Shown: one piece after another, positions 13,201 to 26,192 of the stretch
Numbering within the stretch: the first letter of the stretch is position 1
Layout: each line of letters starts with the position of its first letter
Source of the DNA: Fasciolopsis buskii
Lineage: Eukaryota; Platyhelminthes; Trematoda; Plagiorchiida; Fasciolidae
NCBI GenBank assembly: GCA_008360955.1
Contig: LUCM01009251.1
Span: 62,001-126,000, forward strand
Reading direction: 5' to 3'
Length of the DNA: 64,000 nucleotides
Program-made: the position numbers and the translations under genes
The notes under the pieces: model-generated
Seen by the model: only the letters and a program-made list of their open reading frames with translations
Database searches by the model: none
What the model was told of the DNA's origin: nothing

Positions 13201-14040
13201 CTTCAGATCACATGCAACCACTGTGCAAAATTTAGACAAAATTTTACTTCCTGAAGTGGTCAGTATTCGGACGGTTTTAACGGTTTTTTCCTAAACCGGC
13301 CTCATTCTGGTGATCTCTACCGGTCAACATATCGACCGGCACTATCAGGCTTCTGTGTAGCTGTCCATTAGAAATGTTCACATTAGTTCAAGTGCTCGTA
13401 GATAGAACTACCAGGTTAGAGATGTTGCTATCTTAGCCAATCGATTAAACAAACTGCTCGTAAACCCAGATATTGGAAATCCAGTCATGCCCAAATTGTT
13501 CTCCATTTCTGGCATCTGCATCCAATTCATCTTTAAGCGACATGCTGGATTGGCCGGCCAACCGTGGAAACTGGTCGGTTTTTAAAAAGTAAACAAATGA
13601 TGACTTGTTTCACCATGTCATAAAATATGCCCTTTAGGAGAGGTACAAAGGTAAATGGAAGATCCTCTTAAGAATGCAAGTATTAACCAAGTAATGTGAG
13701 TGGAATCATCAAATAACACTCTCCCGACAAAATAATTTGCCAATGTGTTTCGAGACATTTAGTTGTAAATGGGTAAGGATCGTCACTGAATGACCGATAA
13801 GTGAAGTCGAGGACAGATATAAGAGCAACAAAATTATCTGCTTACTACGTATTAGGTTTCATAGATAAGGTCCACGTGATTCATATAAGTAGCTAATCTC
13901 TGTTCATAACACGATAATGAAGGGGCAATTTGATCAGTTTTTCTGCTTGTACTCAACTTGTTTCAACATCAACATGGTATTTCGTTCATGTCGATGATAA
14001 TAATGACACGCTAGCTAGAATTTCATTCTCTGTCCAGTCT
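10214..14040. other. Interior of the inverted-repeat pair, 5' part
   Basis: Mostly unassigned. A 105-codon plus frame at 10246-10563 begins just inside the left arm but shows no motif. The plus frame at 12387-12575 is listed separately. I see no transposase, integrase or polymerase motif that would make the flanking repeats the ends of an autonomous element. Confidence 0.3.
12387..12575 (+). other. Unidentified short open frame
   Basis: The plus-strand frame reads SLEEKFQFLKEHILEDSTVP in its N-terminal half, predicted helical and acidic, and ends NTRSALYRK before a stop. It has a more protein-like composition than most frames nearby. A possible acceptor (TTTTCCCTGGAG) precedes it. Too short to place; it could be an exon, a transposon remnant or chance. 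Confidence 0.15.
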
Positions 14041-14429
14041 ACCGGCAAAACATTTATGACCACCTAATGCATTGGAAAGTGCAAATCGAAAAAGAAAACC
14101 GTCTTGGGTATTCACTTTGGTCACGGGTCGGTCTATCGAGTTCCGCAAGAATCTGATCGCTGAGTTTGACATTCGGATCCTAAACACCAGCCAGCACCAC
14201 TGAATGTAACAAAAATCATTCCGTCCATCAGTTGGGATAGAGTTAGTTGATACTATTATCTCATCGGTCACAAAACTTTCCATTGCTTCAGTGGTTACCT
14301 CCAGCGAGGAAAAAGCAACTGCTGCTCAACTCTTTACCATCGGTTCCAAAATGTCCACTTTCAGTTGTCTTCCTATGCGCCTGACGTTCGTCTTACCAAA
14401 GCCATGGAATGTCCGGTTGTCGCTCATTT

Positions 14430-15560
14430 GTCTCACCACATTGATCACGTGTACGTAACCTCCTCTCTCCAAAAGACCGCTTGGAGGACAGGGTCATGAG
14501 GCATCTCGTAGAAACCATACTTATGCATTAGATCAAGGCGCTCGATAAAGCCCTGCTTGTTTACGTTCTCGCCGGTCTTAGGAATTCTGGGTTGAAGGTT
14601 GTCCACTTCGTGACCGCTCCTTTGTGAGAATTCACAAGTCGTCCTCATAACGGTTTACTACCGCCAGTTTTGTGCCCATGATTCACTGTTTGGTTGACTG
14701 TTATTCCTAGTGCACATAATGACCTACCTTCCGTTTCTACCTGGCTGTAACTTATCTCTTTGGATGATCTTGAGATAATATCAGACTATCCGATGATCAG
14801 CCAACCGACAGGATGTTCAGGTGAATTTGGATAAACTGACACAATTGGCAAAGACAGGGCTTTTTTCGATTAGTCATGTCAAGTGCGTTTGCATGCATGT
14901 GAAAAGACCTCCCGATATAGACCGTGTTCATAAGTACTTCGTGCATAACGTCCAGATTTGGGCGACCACTCGCCAGAAAGACCTGGGTGTTTTGATCTCT
15001 CGGTCCTGGAAAGCGAGATCCCACATAGACAAGGAATCAGCATCCGATTGGGATGTCTCCTGTTCGATCCGTTAGTCGTTTCGTGGACATTCGACTGAAG
15101 CCTTAATTATCTGTCATATCCGAAGTACATCCGCCCTTGATATATGGTGGATCAGGTACATTCTTCTGCACAGATGAAGAAGGGGCAAATTCGGGAAGAT
15201 TCCCGCCAGCCGCCACGATTCTGCTTGCTAGCTTGTTTGGATTCAGTCACGACAGTTGTTTGCAAGTTACCGGAGTGTTCCCGGTAGAGTACCGTAGGAT
15301 CCATGGCTATCTAACATACGCCCGATGCATCCGCACAAATTTGAGTCTCTACCTGAACGTCAACCTAACTCTACGTGATCACAATCACAAGATTGCTTTC
15401 CGCTATTAGTTGACCCTTCTTGCGTGATCGGTGAATTGTCTTTTCCAGTTTACTTGGCCTTCTTCCCAGTCGGCCATGTGTCTTCTTGCTTGCCATCCGA
15501 ATTCTCCCAATATTTTAAATACATGTCGTGTTTCCTTGTCAAAGAAGCGTTCAGGCGCAA
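14430..15560 (+). pseudogene. CR1/jockey-like LINE reverse transcriptase fossil
   Basis: Plus-strand translation in shifting frames shows non-LTR retrotransposon landmarks in the right order. There is a motif A-like KALDKALL near 14538 (family: KAFDKVxHxxLL). NDLPSVS near 14718 follows the usual position of the deleted GxPQGSVLGP block. LDDLEIISDY near 14763 corresponds to motif C FADDLKI, with the catalytic context altered. KDLGVLIS near 14980 is the thumb-domain signature. LTLRDHNHKIA near 15366 matches the LRGHxxKL motif close to the C-terminus. Several stops and frame changes show it is dead. An endonuclease domain was not found upstream. The sequence at 14050-14430 may be a more decayed part of the same element. 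KDLGV plus the LRGH step favours the CR1/jockey side over RTE. Confidence 0.7.
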
Positions 15561-15989
15561 CGTTCTCCCTCTTTCCTAACCCCATGTGTACAGTTGTTTA
15601 GAGCTACAATAAGCAGGCGTCGACGACAATCGCCCAGTATTAGTGATTATGCTGAACGATTACGTGGTCCGTTTTTTCTCAGTTTCGTAGGCTGTGCCAG
15701 TTTGCCGCTTAGCAAACCGTCATCAGTTGGTCGTTTCATCAATGTCCCACTTGGCCTAATTTCCTGTTCTCCAGCGATCTTCACGGTTCTCATTGGGAAA
15801 CGTTCTACCATGCTCTGCTTGCCTCCGTCCGTTGCAACCCAAATGTGTTCCATTTTGTTCGATTTGTCGAGAATGAAGGAATTTCTACATCAAGACTTTC
15901 AAAATCATCGCCACGAAAATGTTTGCAAACTCCACCGATCACTCATTGCATGTTGCATCCTTTGTATGGATCGCACATTCAAAATTTAG
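15528..15989 (+). other. Unidentified 153-codon open frame beside the LINE fossil
   Basis: One of the longest open frames in the window, starting at the 3' end of the LINE fossil. It is Ser/Arg-rich in the first third and has no motif I can name. The opposite strand (see the entry at 15647-15960) offers an alternative reading, so this frame may be only its shadow. Confidence 0.15.
15647..15960 (-). pseudogene. Possible gypsy integrase C-terminal remnant
   Basis: The minus-strand frame contains KMEHIWVATDGGKQSMVERF followed about 15 residues later by RPSGTLMKRP. Gypsy integrases of flukes end with a small beta-barrel reading roughly 'vxxxGkxxxVsxdRlKP' followed by a basic 'RSGRxxxxP' tail, so order and spacing fit loosely. 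The catalytic DDE core was not found. Alternative: chance similarity. Confidence 0.22.
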
Positions 15990-16064
15990 GACAAATTCCA
16001 TGCCCTACCGATTCATTTCTTTTTGACTGACCTCATTTCCTCTTTTTGTGAGCTGTTTGACTAA

Positions 16065-16205
16065 CTTACGTGGCGGTATCCAAGCGGATAAAGCCGTGGC
16101 GTTTGACGTGAAGATCGACCGACTTCCCCACTTGACAGCCTTCTGCTGGTCGCGACTCCCCTACTGAGAAATAATGTACACTGTTATTTCGATAATGAAA
16201 GACAA
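16065..16205 (+). repeat. tRNA-derived SINE family A, copy 1
   Basis: Head: GTGGCGGTATCCAAGCGGAT, an A-box-like tRNA start, then GTGGCGTTTG and GTGAAGATCG. Body: a CCACTTG(A/G)CAGC segment. Tail: ATGTACACTGTTATTTC, ending near AATGAAAG. The same head, body and tail occur in inverted orientation at 26699-26870 and 51672-51842. In this copy the B-box (GGTTCGAGTCC in copy 2) is eroded, so it is the most decayed head of the three. It lies just downstream of the LINE fossil. Confidence 0.7.
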
Positions 16206-16439
16206 TCCAGGTTGGCAAAGTGTCGCCTCTTGAGCACTGCGGAAGCTGTCGCAATCCGTCTTCACAGTCCTCCACTTTGTTCTCAAAAACAATTTGTGGT
16301 TGCGCTTCAACTCCCTTGGCCCACCCCCCGTCCCAATACAAACCCTAGACAACAAAACAATTAACACCACAAATCCCTTCCCCACCCATATTTGTAAATG
16401 ACTAATCCAATCCTTCCTATAGTGAAAATATTTTGTCAA

Positions 16440-16823
16440 GATATATATAGTGATGTAATGGCATGAGTACGAATCAGTGAAAACGAGCTTGTTCGCCAAC
16501 TTGTGTTTTCTCAATTCACTTATATCTTGATGGTGTTAGGTTTTCCGTATCTGTAATTGATGCATTATTAAAGGATTATAAATTGCAGAAATCTTTTGGG
16601 CACGAGAATAAAATTCATTAGAACTGAGACGGCCTGCGGAACACTGATACTCGTCAAATCATACTTTCCAATGAGTCATGCAGGCAGGGGGACTGCGTTG
16701 TTTGATTCAACAAATCGAAGAGGAGGTGTTGTGACCCAGAAAAAAGACAATTGGCAATTGAGACCGAAGACAACTCGTCAGTCTGTTTTAATGACTAAGC
16801 CTCGTCTAGGAGCCTTTAAATAG
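16440..16823. other. Unassigned stretch before the right inverted repeat
   Basis: Contains a 75-codon plus frame (16596-16823) without known motifs. Nothing else can be supported. Confidence 0.25.
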
Positions 16824-17190
16824 GAAAATAAACACGGGTGGCGCTGACCGACCAGATGCCACTTAGTTAAACGAGGCGAGATCACAACTAAATTCCAAAA
16901 AGAATAACCGTAGTCACTAAAGCTTGCGATCGGAATAATTTGATTACAAAATCGGAACGAGAAAAGAGAATGTCGTGAGTTTGTTAGTTACTTGACCGAA
17001 TCAAGTCAGATTGTATTTGCATTAACACGAGACGCAGTGTATTATGAAGTGCATAAAGTGGTCAGTTAGTCACGTGGAAGAATTAATTAGTTGAATGAAA
17101 CCAGAATTCGAGTAAATTGTTCTGTTCACTATGTTTTCATTCACTGAGAGATCGACTAAACGTCGATGATAGAATTTTCACAACCTTGAT
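16824..17190. repeat. Near-identical inverted repeat, right arm
   Basis: Reverse complement of 9850-10213. Identity is nearly complete from 16824 (GAAAATAAACACGGGTGGCG) to about 17150 and then weakens towards 17190. The CACGTG hexamer at 17071 is conserved in the left arm at 9960. The distance between arms is about 6.6 kb. The degree of identity stands out against the strongly decayed LINE and SINE remains lying between the arms. Confidence 0.85.
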
Positions 17191-18031
17191 TATCATTAAT
17201 TTTCCCATCCTCGGTGGTCGATGAAAGTGGAACGAGCAAAACCCTCATTACAAACCAGCCATACGCAACCTAGGAATCACGCATTGATAAGCTCACATGC
17301 ATGTGTAGAGGAATAGTGTACTTCGTACCGAGGGAACCTGGCCTTATTCGAAAGTGGCATGAACAAAGCAACAACTTGCTCTCGTCCACTCCTTGCGAGT
17401 TGAGCTTCGAATAGCTAAATACATGACCTTGAACGCAGTGAAAAGAGCACCTGTTTTGGCCTCAGCAACCTAGCCAATATAAAGCTCAAATCATGTCATC
17501 GATCTACTGGATTGCTGCATTCCTGACCATATCTTTGTTTGGATGACAAAATATGAAAGCTTCGACAGTTTTCTTTCTCCACTTTGACGTCATTCAGCGA
17601 TGTTTCCAGGCTGAATACTGATTCTTCTAGTGGTAACCAGTCAATTGGGAACTGACTCCACCGTCTACCAGAGCCTCAGGTTCAGTGATGTTTATTGTTT
17701 GTTCTCCATGTCAACACATCCTCAATTGTGATTGAAATTCTTCAATCCTCTCCCGTTTGTTTCATGTAAATATATGGCACCTGGAAAATCGAGGGCGTAA
17801 AACTGTTGAACTTAATATCAAAAGAAACCCGAAAATATTGTGCTCTACAATGGTCCCACAATTCGGTGTTTTTTGCGGATAATCTCTACATGCTCCACAC
17901 CCAAATCAGCATTTGCCATCATGTTTCTTGCCCGTACTTAATTGACACAATGAAGTACCAATTGTAGTGTAACATCACAGCAATCCACCTCCACTCCAGC
18001 CAGAAAATGTAGGTTTTCCTCCCAATGGATT

Positions 18032-18387
18032 TTAATGGATTGCGTCAGACATAGTTCTCGTTGGTGGTTTCTTATGGTTTCCTATTACAGAGCTTGATAG
18101 TTCGATCGCAAACGTTTCATCACCAGTCCAAATGACATCGACAGCGCACACGAGCAGTTGGTGCTGATCTGTTTTTATGGATTCGCCACCAGAATTGACC
18201 TCGTGCTTTTTTGACGAACTTACGTCCAATCTCCGACCGGTTTTTTTTAACTTGACATTTGAATTTATCGGTTTGACATTGGACTTGGGAAGTATGATTG
18301 TTTTAGTTGTGTCGTTGTCCCCATTCCAAGTAAGTGAGTAGTTTGTGGTTCGCATGCTTACATCTATGTCATAAGGAACTTCTATTT
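18032..18387 (-). other. Unidentified open frame
   Basis: The minus-strand frame is open for about 118 codons, with TNYSLTWNGDNDTTKT near its start and VDVIWTGDETFAIELSSSVI further on, which look like alternating beta-strand sequence. A second open frame follows upstream on the same strand (18382-18699) in another phase. Splice sites between them are not convincing. It could be an exon of an extracellular protein or chance. Confidence 0.18.
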
Positions 18388-21300
18388 ACCATCTGGGGCC
18401 TGCATCATTTGCTTTTTTGCCGTTTTGGCTGACTGAACTCTTTGTTCCTCATCCGAGCATACATTTGGTGTTGTTTGACATGTCTGTTGAATCCGTGTTT
18501 TGCAAATTCCTCTGGATGCACTAAATTGTGTGTTCGTACCGACATTTAAATGCACGAAATTCGTACGCGTATCTACAGTTATCACTCTAACAACACGATG
18601 CAAGAAAATCATGAAATTTAAATGAACTATCTCTTCCGTTTTGCATTTTTGCTTTCTGGACTGGAGTATGGTTGAAATCGCGGAAACGAAAATTAACAAA
18701 GAACAATATTATTTCAGAAAATTTCCACAAAATGCTTCGAACTCAACACTTGGAACTTCTAATAATCGGGACTGGTGACTGGCAAGAATCACAATCATTT
18801 CCCGGGACGGGAGTCTATATTTTGGGTTTTGCACTTACCTATCACGTACTACTTTTGTCTTGTTCGGACTTCATTTGTTTTGTTTCACATCGTTTTCCTG
18901 ATTTTTGACACTTCGCACTTATTTGTGAAGAATTTCAAAACATTAACAATTTCACAGTTGTACTACAAATAGAATAACCTCCGGGTGTAGGCTAATAAAA
19001 AGAAGCTAAAAAACAGAAGGGAAGCAAACAATTCAGAAAAAAATCTTATTCACAATGTTCCATTTTTGGAAAGCTGTGTAAAAGTGCCATCACAGAATGA
19101 CTCCAAGAGCTTCGCCGCCTTGAACGGACGAACCCGTGAATTGAAAGAAAACCTAAGCTCAACTAACACTTGAAACAGCTTCATACTCCATGCGTAGCTC
19201 AAGTCGGCCATCGATTGCCCACGTGATACAGTTGATTTAAGGAGTTGGAAATTCACGGCGATCACATCTGTGTTGCCATCTACGGTGATGCTCTGTTCAC
19301 TAGCCCACTCACGCATGAACACGAGGCAAACAACAAAACAGTAGGCTATTAGCTTAATAATAAGCCTACATCGTGCGTGAAAACTAAACCACTGACCTTG
19401 ATAAAAAATAAACGAGTATTGCAGCCATCATGAATCAAAATACGATGTTAAAACTATCGCGAGCGAGAATGCTTATTAATTGCTTGCACGTGCATTGTTA
19501 CTAACTTGTATAGCATGAGTGTATAAAACACGCTCCTGTTGAACGTATCACGTGTGATGCGTAAACTTTGGAACCGCGACCTAGTTAAACTGTTTGTAAT
19601 TCGATAAGCCCAGGGCTTTGCGTATTGACGTTTATCGCATGCACGTAGGTACATACCGCGGCCCTGTAGTCACAACGTTCTACCCGACTGAGTTTGGACG
19701 TATGAAACATGTGTGCCGTCAAACAGAACAAGCGGAGAACTGCATATCATTGTTGAATTTCATATCACACGGAAACAAAGCAAAATCTCTGACAAAGCGT
19801 ATGAGTTTTATGATCACGTGAGATCAATTAATGGTCGAAGTATAACCGATTACGTCAAGTTGGCCTGACTGAGGGAGGAACGAACTACAGCACACAATGT
19901 CCGGATTAAGGTGACCTAACAATTCAGGTGGACGAAGTCGAGGCTGGTGCAGAGGTCAGTTAAAATCACGGTACCAACCAGGTACCAGAAGCCAAAGATA
20001 TTTTCAAGAGAGAGACTGATTTTTCGACCTGCAATCTGATTTCGGCGCATACAAAACACATTCAGTGGTGGCCCAAGTAATGTGGCCAAAGGTTACCATT
20101 ACTATGGCAATCAACATCAACAAACACAACCTTTGGCATGGTAGCGTTCTGTTCAGATGAGGCCACTACTATCACACCATGATAAATGAATGCCTCAGGC
20201 AAAAAAATGTAACTTGACAAATTTTCAGGGGGTGAATTAGATATTGATCTGTTGTTTACGTTTAATTCAAAAATCCGCGTAAATATCCCAGCTATGGGGA
20301 TTGTGAACCGCTATTTGTCAACTAGTATGCACATTTTGCCCTCAGTTGACGTATCCGTGTGTATTTTGAACAAAACTGGATGTTGACAACACCGTTTCCG
20401 GCATCACATGTTCCAGTTGTTCGTTCACGTTAAATGAATCAATATTTTGACCCAGACTAGTGGAAAGTTTCCAAAAACATCCAATATCAGTTTAGCTGTG
20501 CGACTGATTAGAGATATCCGATCACTGGCAAACTGAAATCAGCAATCATTTTGTATAACTGTCAGATTTGTATTCCGAGCTCGGTTGTTGTCGAAGTAAG
20601 CCAAAGTAGACGATGCCAAAAATGGCATTTTTTAAATTACAGAAATGTTCGTTTTGAGATGAAATGTATGTTATTTGCTTAACTTCAATTAACTCACCTA
20701 ACCTACGAAACTAAAAAATTCCTGTTTTCGAGAGACGTACAGATTGTTATAAGTAGCATGAAGATGGATAATAAAGTACTACCGAGGCGAAAGACCAGTT
20801 TCGGAACGGATCATGTATGTCTATATATATATATAATTATATATATGCATAGTTTAATATTGGTAAAACAGACATTTCATTTCATTCATCACGGCGTTGG
20901 ACATATCCTATTCACAATAATTAAGTTGGCTACCATTTGGCTAGGGTTTTAATCTCAAAGTCTCTCAACTCAGGTTCGGATTTCAGTCGTGGCTACATAA
21001 ACACGTGCTGTCAGTCCTAACAAGCTCGCCGAACCAGTTGCAAAATGAGCGCTTCGCTAGTTTTCACTAATAACTTATTCATTATCATCTAGTCATTGCT
21101 TACTTGGTCAGAAAAAGCCAACATCCCAGGAAAAGTGATGCAGATTTTTGCAAGTCAGTTTCGTTTCCAGGGCAGGTTACTGGTACCCCAAGAATTAGAG
21201 ATTGCAAGATTCAGACGAAGGTTAGATTGGAATAGAAATTTGAAGAAAATTTAACATAACAGACACAGTTACACAGACGTTTAACAAACAGCAGTTTATT

Positions 21301-24300
21301 GTTTGCTGGTCCACTGTTTCCACGGTTTTATATTAGCCTTATGGTAAACGATCAGTGTTAATCAGTGCTGTGTTTCCGTCGATCCTTAATTGGTCAGTCA
21401 CATATGTTCCTTATGTACCGAGGCAAACAATATGAATTGGACAGGTCAGTATGTGATAAACTAATTCTCGGCGTCGTTGCTGTTCTGTTCTGCTAGCTCT
21501 CATCCGCAGCAGCAAAACCCTAGTGGTTATTCAATCAAATTCCACTGATATTAAGAACATTGCCAAGGAATAATGGCAACGACGTGTAATCGACTCCTTT
21601 GGGACCTTGAGCTGGCGAGTCTGTGGATTCTGAAACTTTGACTACTTGACCGAGAAAATGGCGACTCGTCTTCGAACCACCACTGCACTTAATCCACAAT
21701 AGTGACGAGTTAGGTGTACAGCTGTTGCATCTAGCTGTCCAGACTGTATCGTTGAGTATTGTTGCTGAGTCTTATTGTGTGAAAAATATACTTTAAAAAA
21801 GAAAAACGCTGACCTTTTCTACAGTGACGTTGTTCGTTCGGGTGTTTGTGCACCAAGGTAACTATGAAATCCTGTGCACGTTTCAAGGAAACACGCCAAT
21901 ACGTACTTACGACCCTTTACTTTCCACAGAACCATGCAAACAGGCCTAGCGAACAACCTCTTGATGACAATTACCTTTTGTGCATACCTCAGCTGGGATG
22001 GAGTAAACGACTTTGCAGTTGAAACTCTTTCAAGTAATTGGGATTCATTAAGTGATACACGAGACATCATATTCTACAACGAATCTACGAGGACTATGGG
22101 ACCGGCATTCTGAGCACTCGATTTCTAAGTATAGTATTATTGGAACACTTATCGCTTCTGGGTACCGTGATTTGTCCACTGTTGTCAGGATACTGACAGC
22201 CGGTGCACTTAATGGGGCAATTTTTATCCACAGTTTCATTTGCATTCTAATTTTATTTGGAATTTCATAAGTCCGAACTCGCCTGTTTAAGTGTCAGTGA
22301 CCCTATCTCAGATTTGCTTGGAGCATGCACCACACCAGACTCGGCGAAACGACAGCCTGGATAAATGGTCAAGAGATGTCGTCCAGACCTTGTATGATGA
22401 GCCATGGAATTACAGGAATATTTGATGCAAAGGACGGATCCAATTCCAATGTGTAAAAACAAATCTTTCGACAGTCGGGCTAAGGCAAACTACTTGAACA
22501 AAGTGATTTTTCTTTATGTTCGTTTCAGCCTCCTTGCATAATGACCAAATAGGTTTTCACCCATCGAGTACCAGCCGGTACAAAACGCAATCAACAAACA
22601 CATTTACAATTTACGCTGATGAAGACTGCCGATACAAAATGCACTTACAAGGCAGATATTTCAGGATAAGCGAATGCTCAGTTGAATGACCCGTTTGAAA
22701 TCTAATTCATGGGTGAATGAGCGCGGCTGACTGACTGACTCTCTAGCTCCTTGTCTGACACCTTCAGGATTGGTTGATTTCCGAAGTGACTTACTGGATG
22801 TATACAAGCATAAACGACTTGATACAAGATGAAATAGTAAGTTGATAACTCAATTATTCACTCACCTAGTCAGTCAACCAATCAACCAGTCTGTTGGTGA
22901 AGAAACAAATGAATGAGTGAATCACCCAATCCATCAGTATTAGAATGAATGAATGAATGATAAATAAAGGAATAAAGTGACAGAAACGTGATGAATCTGG
23001 CTCAGCTGTTTCCCAGAAATGTTGCCTTTCCACTACGCCGAGTTCGTCATTTTGAAACACATTGATAATCTCATGTTATTTGAAGTTCCAAGGCCAAGCA
23101 TACTTTCCTCTGGCACTTAGTCACACTGCAGCTCAGTTCACCGAGTGTAACATGTAATTCTTCCCTATTCGTGAGTAAATTGCAGTCAAAACCTAGGTCT
23201 AGTAAACTGTTTACAAAGGAATGTGATGATTTCTGAACAGCCATTATCCAGGTCATAGGTCAATGGAGTTATGGCGAAAGTGGATTGACTGCGTCGACGG
23301 ACGGGTCTAAGGAAAAAGCAGCACCAAAAATCTATAATTTGCAGTTGACCAAATTTACCAAGAGGCTGATACCACGAGGTACGGACTAGCACAACCCGAT
23401 ATATTCTATTTGTTTTAGGATAACAAACTGGGTTACATCTTTTCTTGTTGAACTGAGCGGAACATCGTTTCACACAGAATTGCGAGAACAGATTAGTATT
23501 GTCGGAGTTAGAGGCTGGTACGGCAATCGACATCTTGAAATGTCTGTTACCTTATCTTCCAAAGTGAACAGTTGCAATCAGTCACTCACAGTTCGACAGT
23601 CCAACAAATTCGTTCATCATTTAGTTTAATGAGTGAATACATTTGTCCTTGTCTGTCTCACCATCAGTCAGTCAGTTTCTGTCCATCCACCCAAATGTCT
23701 TCTTGTATCCGTGTATAGTGCAAGTCAAACTGTCCTCATGCAAATAGGATTGAGGAAATAAATAGTCGATATAGTCGCGAGTTCATTCCCGATTCACTCA
23801 TACCGGTCAAAGCAGATGATGGTTCTATTCTGTCCCATTTTTATTTACTTTCGATCACCGAATCCCGCGCAAGCTAACATGAACAAAACTTATCAAACAT
23901 CTGTATTGTTAGGCGAGCTTAAATCCACGCAAAACAGTGCAAAAGGAACAGTTCGAACAGAGTTATTTGTTTTGAACACACTTGTAAACTGAAGAAACAA
24001 ATTAGATTCCGGTGAGTGTCTTGGTTGTCATGGTTGTAACTAATTAGGTCATATTTCCGTTCCCCTTTAAAAATCCAGTCGTCTGGTTGGGCATAAACAT
24101 AACTGTGCTTTTCGAATGGCTCATTACAGCTCTTCGTTAGTCAGCGCAAATTTCCAAATAGATCAAGCACAAAACTTTGACGGACGAAGCTGATTTCTGA
24201 GTGTTTGTTTAAAGAGGCTCATAGCAAAATCAATTACTCCAAATTTATTGGCAAACTGAACGACTGGTTAGTTGTGTGCTGAAGTAAATCATCGGTTAAA

Positions 24301-24448
24301 CTGCATTCCCTTTGATTCGATTGTCCCCAGGTGGTATTAGAATTTCGAGTTTTTAGCACTGACGGAATCGGCACCGACTTTACACGTCGCACTGTTTAGC
24401 TTTTGTGATTACTGAAGTGAGTCGAACGTTACTTTAGAAGGGACAGAT

Positions 24449-24724
24449 TTGTCTGGTGTACTGAGAATTTCTTTACAATGTCAGTCGGTTGTTGGAAATC
24501 CAATCAATATTGTGTGTCCCTGCGAGCTGCAGGGAAAAAGCCCGTACCACGCAGCAGCGACAATGAATAAAGTGTTGGCAATCAGCTCGGATTTCCTGGT
24601 GAACAAGGTGTTCGAGCCCGGATTGGTGCAAGATGGATATGTGTTGGCAGAGTGTTTCTGCGCGGCAAACTGTTGGCGAAATCCAAAAATTTCTTGTTTC
24701 GATCGGGAATCCCCGGACTTTTGA
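24449..24724 (+). other. Unidentified open frame
   Basis: A 91-codon plus frame with four cysteines, including ECFCAANC, and a locally raised GC content. No start context, splice pattern or family was recognised. Confidence 0.15.
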
Positions 24725-26169
24725 CTGCCGGTTGTATCAGCGCGGTTACATCGACAACATATGGATCGTATGACTGAAAACGAGGGAATTTCGTTCCGTT
24801 TTGTCTCTAAGGCCTGTGTGAAAACAGCGTTTGTATGGCAAAGTATCTGATAATCATCACTAACACAGGAGACTCCGAGTTGGAATTTCCTGAGTTCCAG
24901 ACGAGCGACGATTTACCGCCGTCTTCCTTTTTAAAGATGATCAATACGCATGATCTCTCTCCGTTCGTTAGGAATAATTTCCCAAATTAATTTCAAACTC
25001 CGGACATATGCCCTATCCAATGGTTCTAATACAAGGGTCAAAAAAAGAAAATCGAACATCGTGTTCTGAGCTCATGACAATCAAAAATGTCCAAAATTAA
25101 AGCTAATGAAAAAACCAAAGGGAAGATTACTCCTTATGGTTCGCATCCACTGACGAAATTACCCCAATCGAAAATAAAGTGTTTGTAGCCTTGAATCCGA
25201 GCTCAACAGGCAGAACCTCGTAGAAACGGAAAATCTGAAATAAAACTAACAGGTATCCCCCCCAATTTAAAACTGATAAATTTATTTATCTTTAAATTCC
25301 ATAATTAATAAAACCACAAACTGAATCACATTCGATCAGTCACGAGACCTTCTGAGTCACATAATTTGAGCCGTCAGTTATGGACGCCCACGTGAGCCTA
25401 CCCGCTATTGGATGATTCATCCATGTTAATTCTGACGATCAGCTGCTCATAGCTTGGAAGTGATTTCATCATACGGTTTTTCGAACCCTTCTTATTTTGA
25501 AGCAGTCAGTGTGGGAGGGACGGTGATGCTGAAGCCTCCTGAATCCGACGATCGACTGTGATTAGTTCATGCAATGGTGTTAATTTAAATACGCTTTTAT
25601 TACTCAACTTGTGTGGGCTGTTGCGACTGGGCGTAGTCCGCTATGACCACACATGGAGATTCTGTCAGTGAAGATGTAATTTGGTACCGAATAATGCGAA
25701 TTGGTTTTTGCAGCTATTCAATCCTTTTATGGAATGATATCCATTTGAAAAGGATCAACAACCTTGCATCCCACTCAGATTTGTCCTTAAAAGTGTTGCT
25801 AACTTACCGTGGTTATTAGTACTCCCAAGCTGTTAGTGTAAGAGCAAAGAAACGTGGCAGTAATTTAAAAGACTAACAACTACTTTCATTGCCGCACATT
25901 TGCCATTAGATCACACGTGACAGGGTAGCTTAAGTGTGGTTGATCTAAACGTTTGTAATGTTTTTCGAGATGCTATCAAAAACTGGTACTGCAGGAAGTA
26001 GAAAATTCACTTGTTTGTTACGCAGCCGAAATTAGCCTCGTGCATCTAGCGCTTAGCAAGATGTCTAGACTGTGGGGCTCTCTCATAGCTGCAGTACACA
26101 GACGAAGCATCTCTGCTTACGAGGATGGTGTAGAAACCCTTTAGGTCTGTAAGGTAGGGATGAGAGGTA

Positions 26170-26192
26170 GATCGATCGATCGATCGATCGAT
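26170..26192. repeat. (ATCG)n microsatellite
   Basis: About five and a half tandem copies of the self-complementary tetranucleotide ATCG. Unusual among the TA-type repeats that dominate the window. Confidence 0.85.

Larger units (their letters stand above)
17191..26160. other. Gene-poor stretch, about 9 kb
   Basis: No gene could be established. It holds a short TA-rich microsatellite at about 20820-20850, a GAAT-rich run near 22944-22960, and the low-confidence open frames listed separately (18032-18387 minus, 24449-24724 plus). Overlapping frames on both strands at 21819-22270 have a coding-like look but no recognisable family. Confidence 0.3.
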
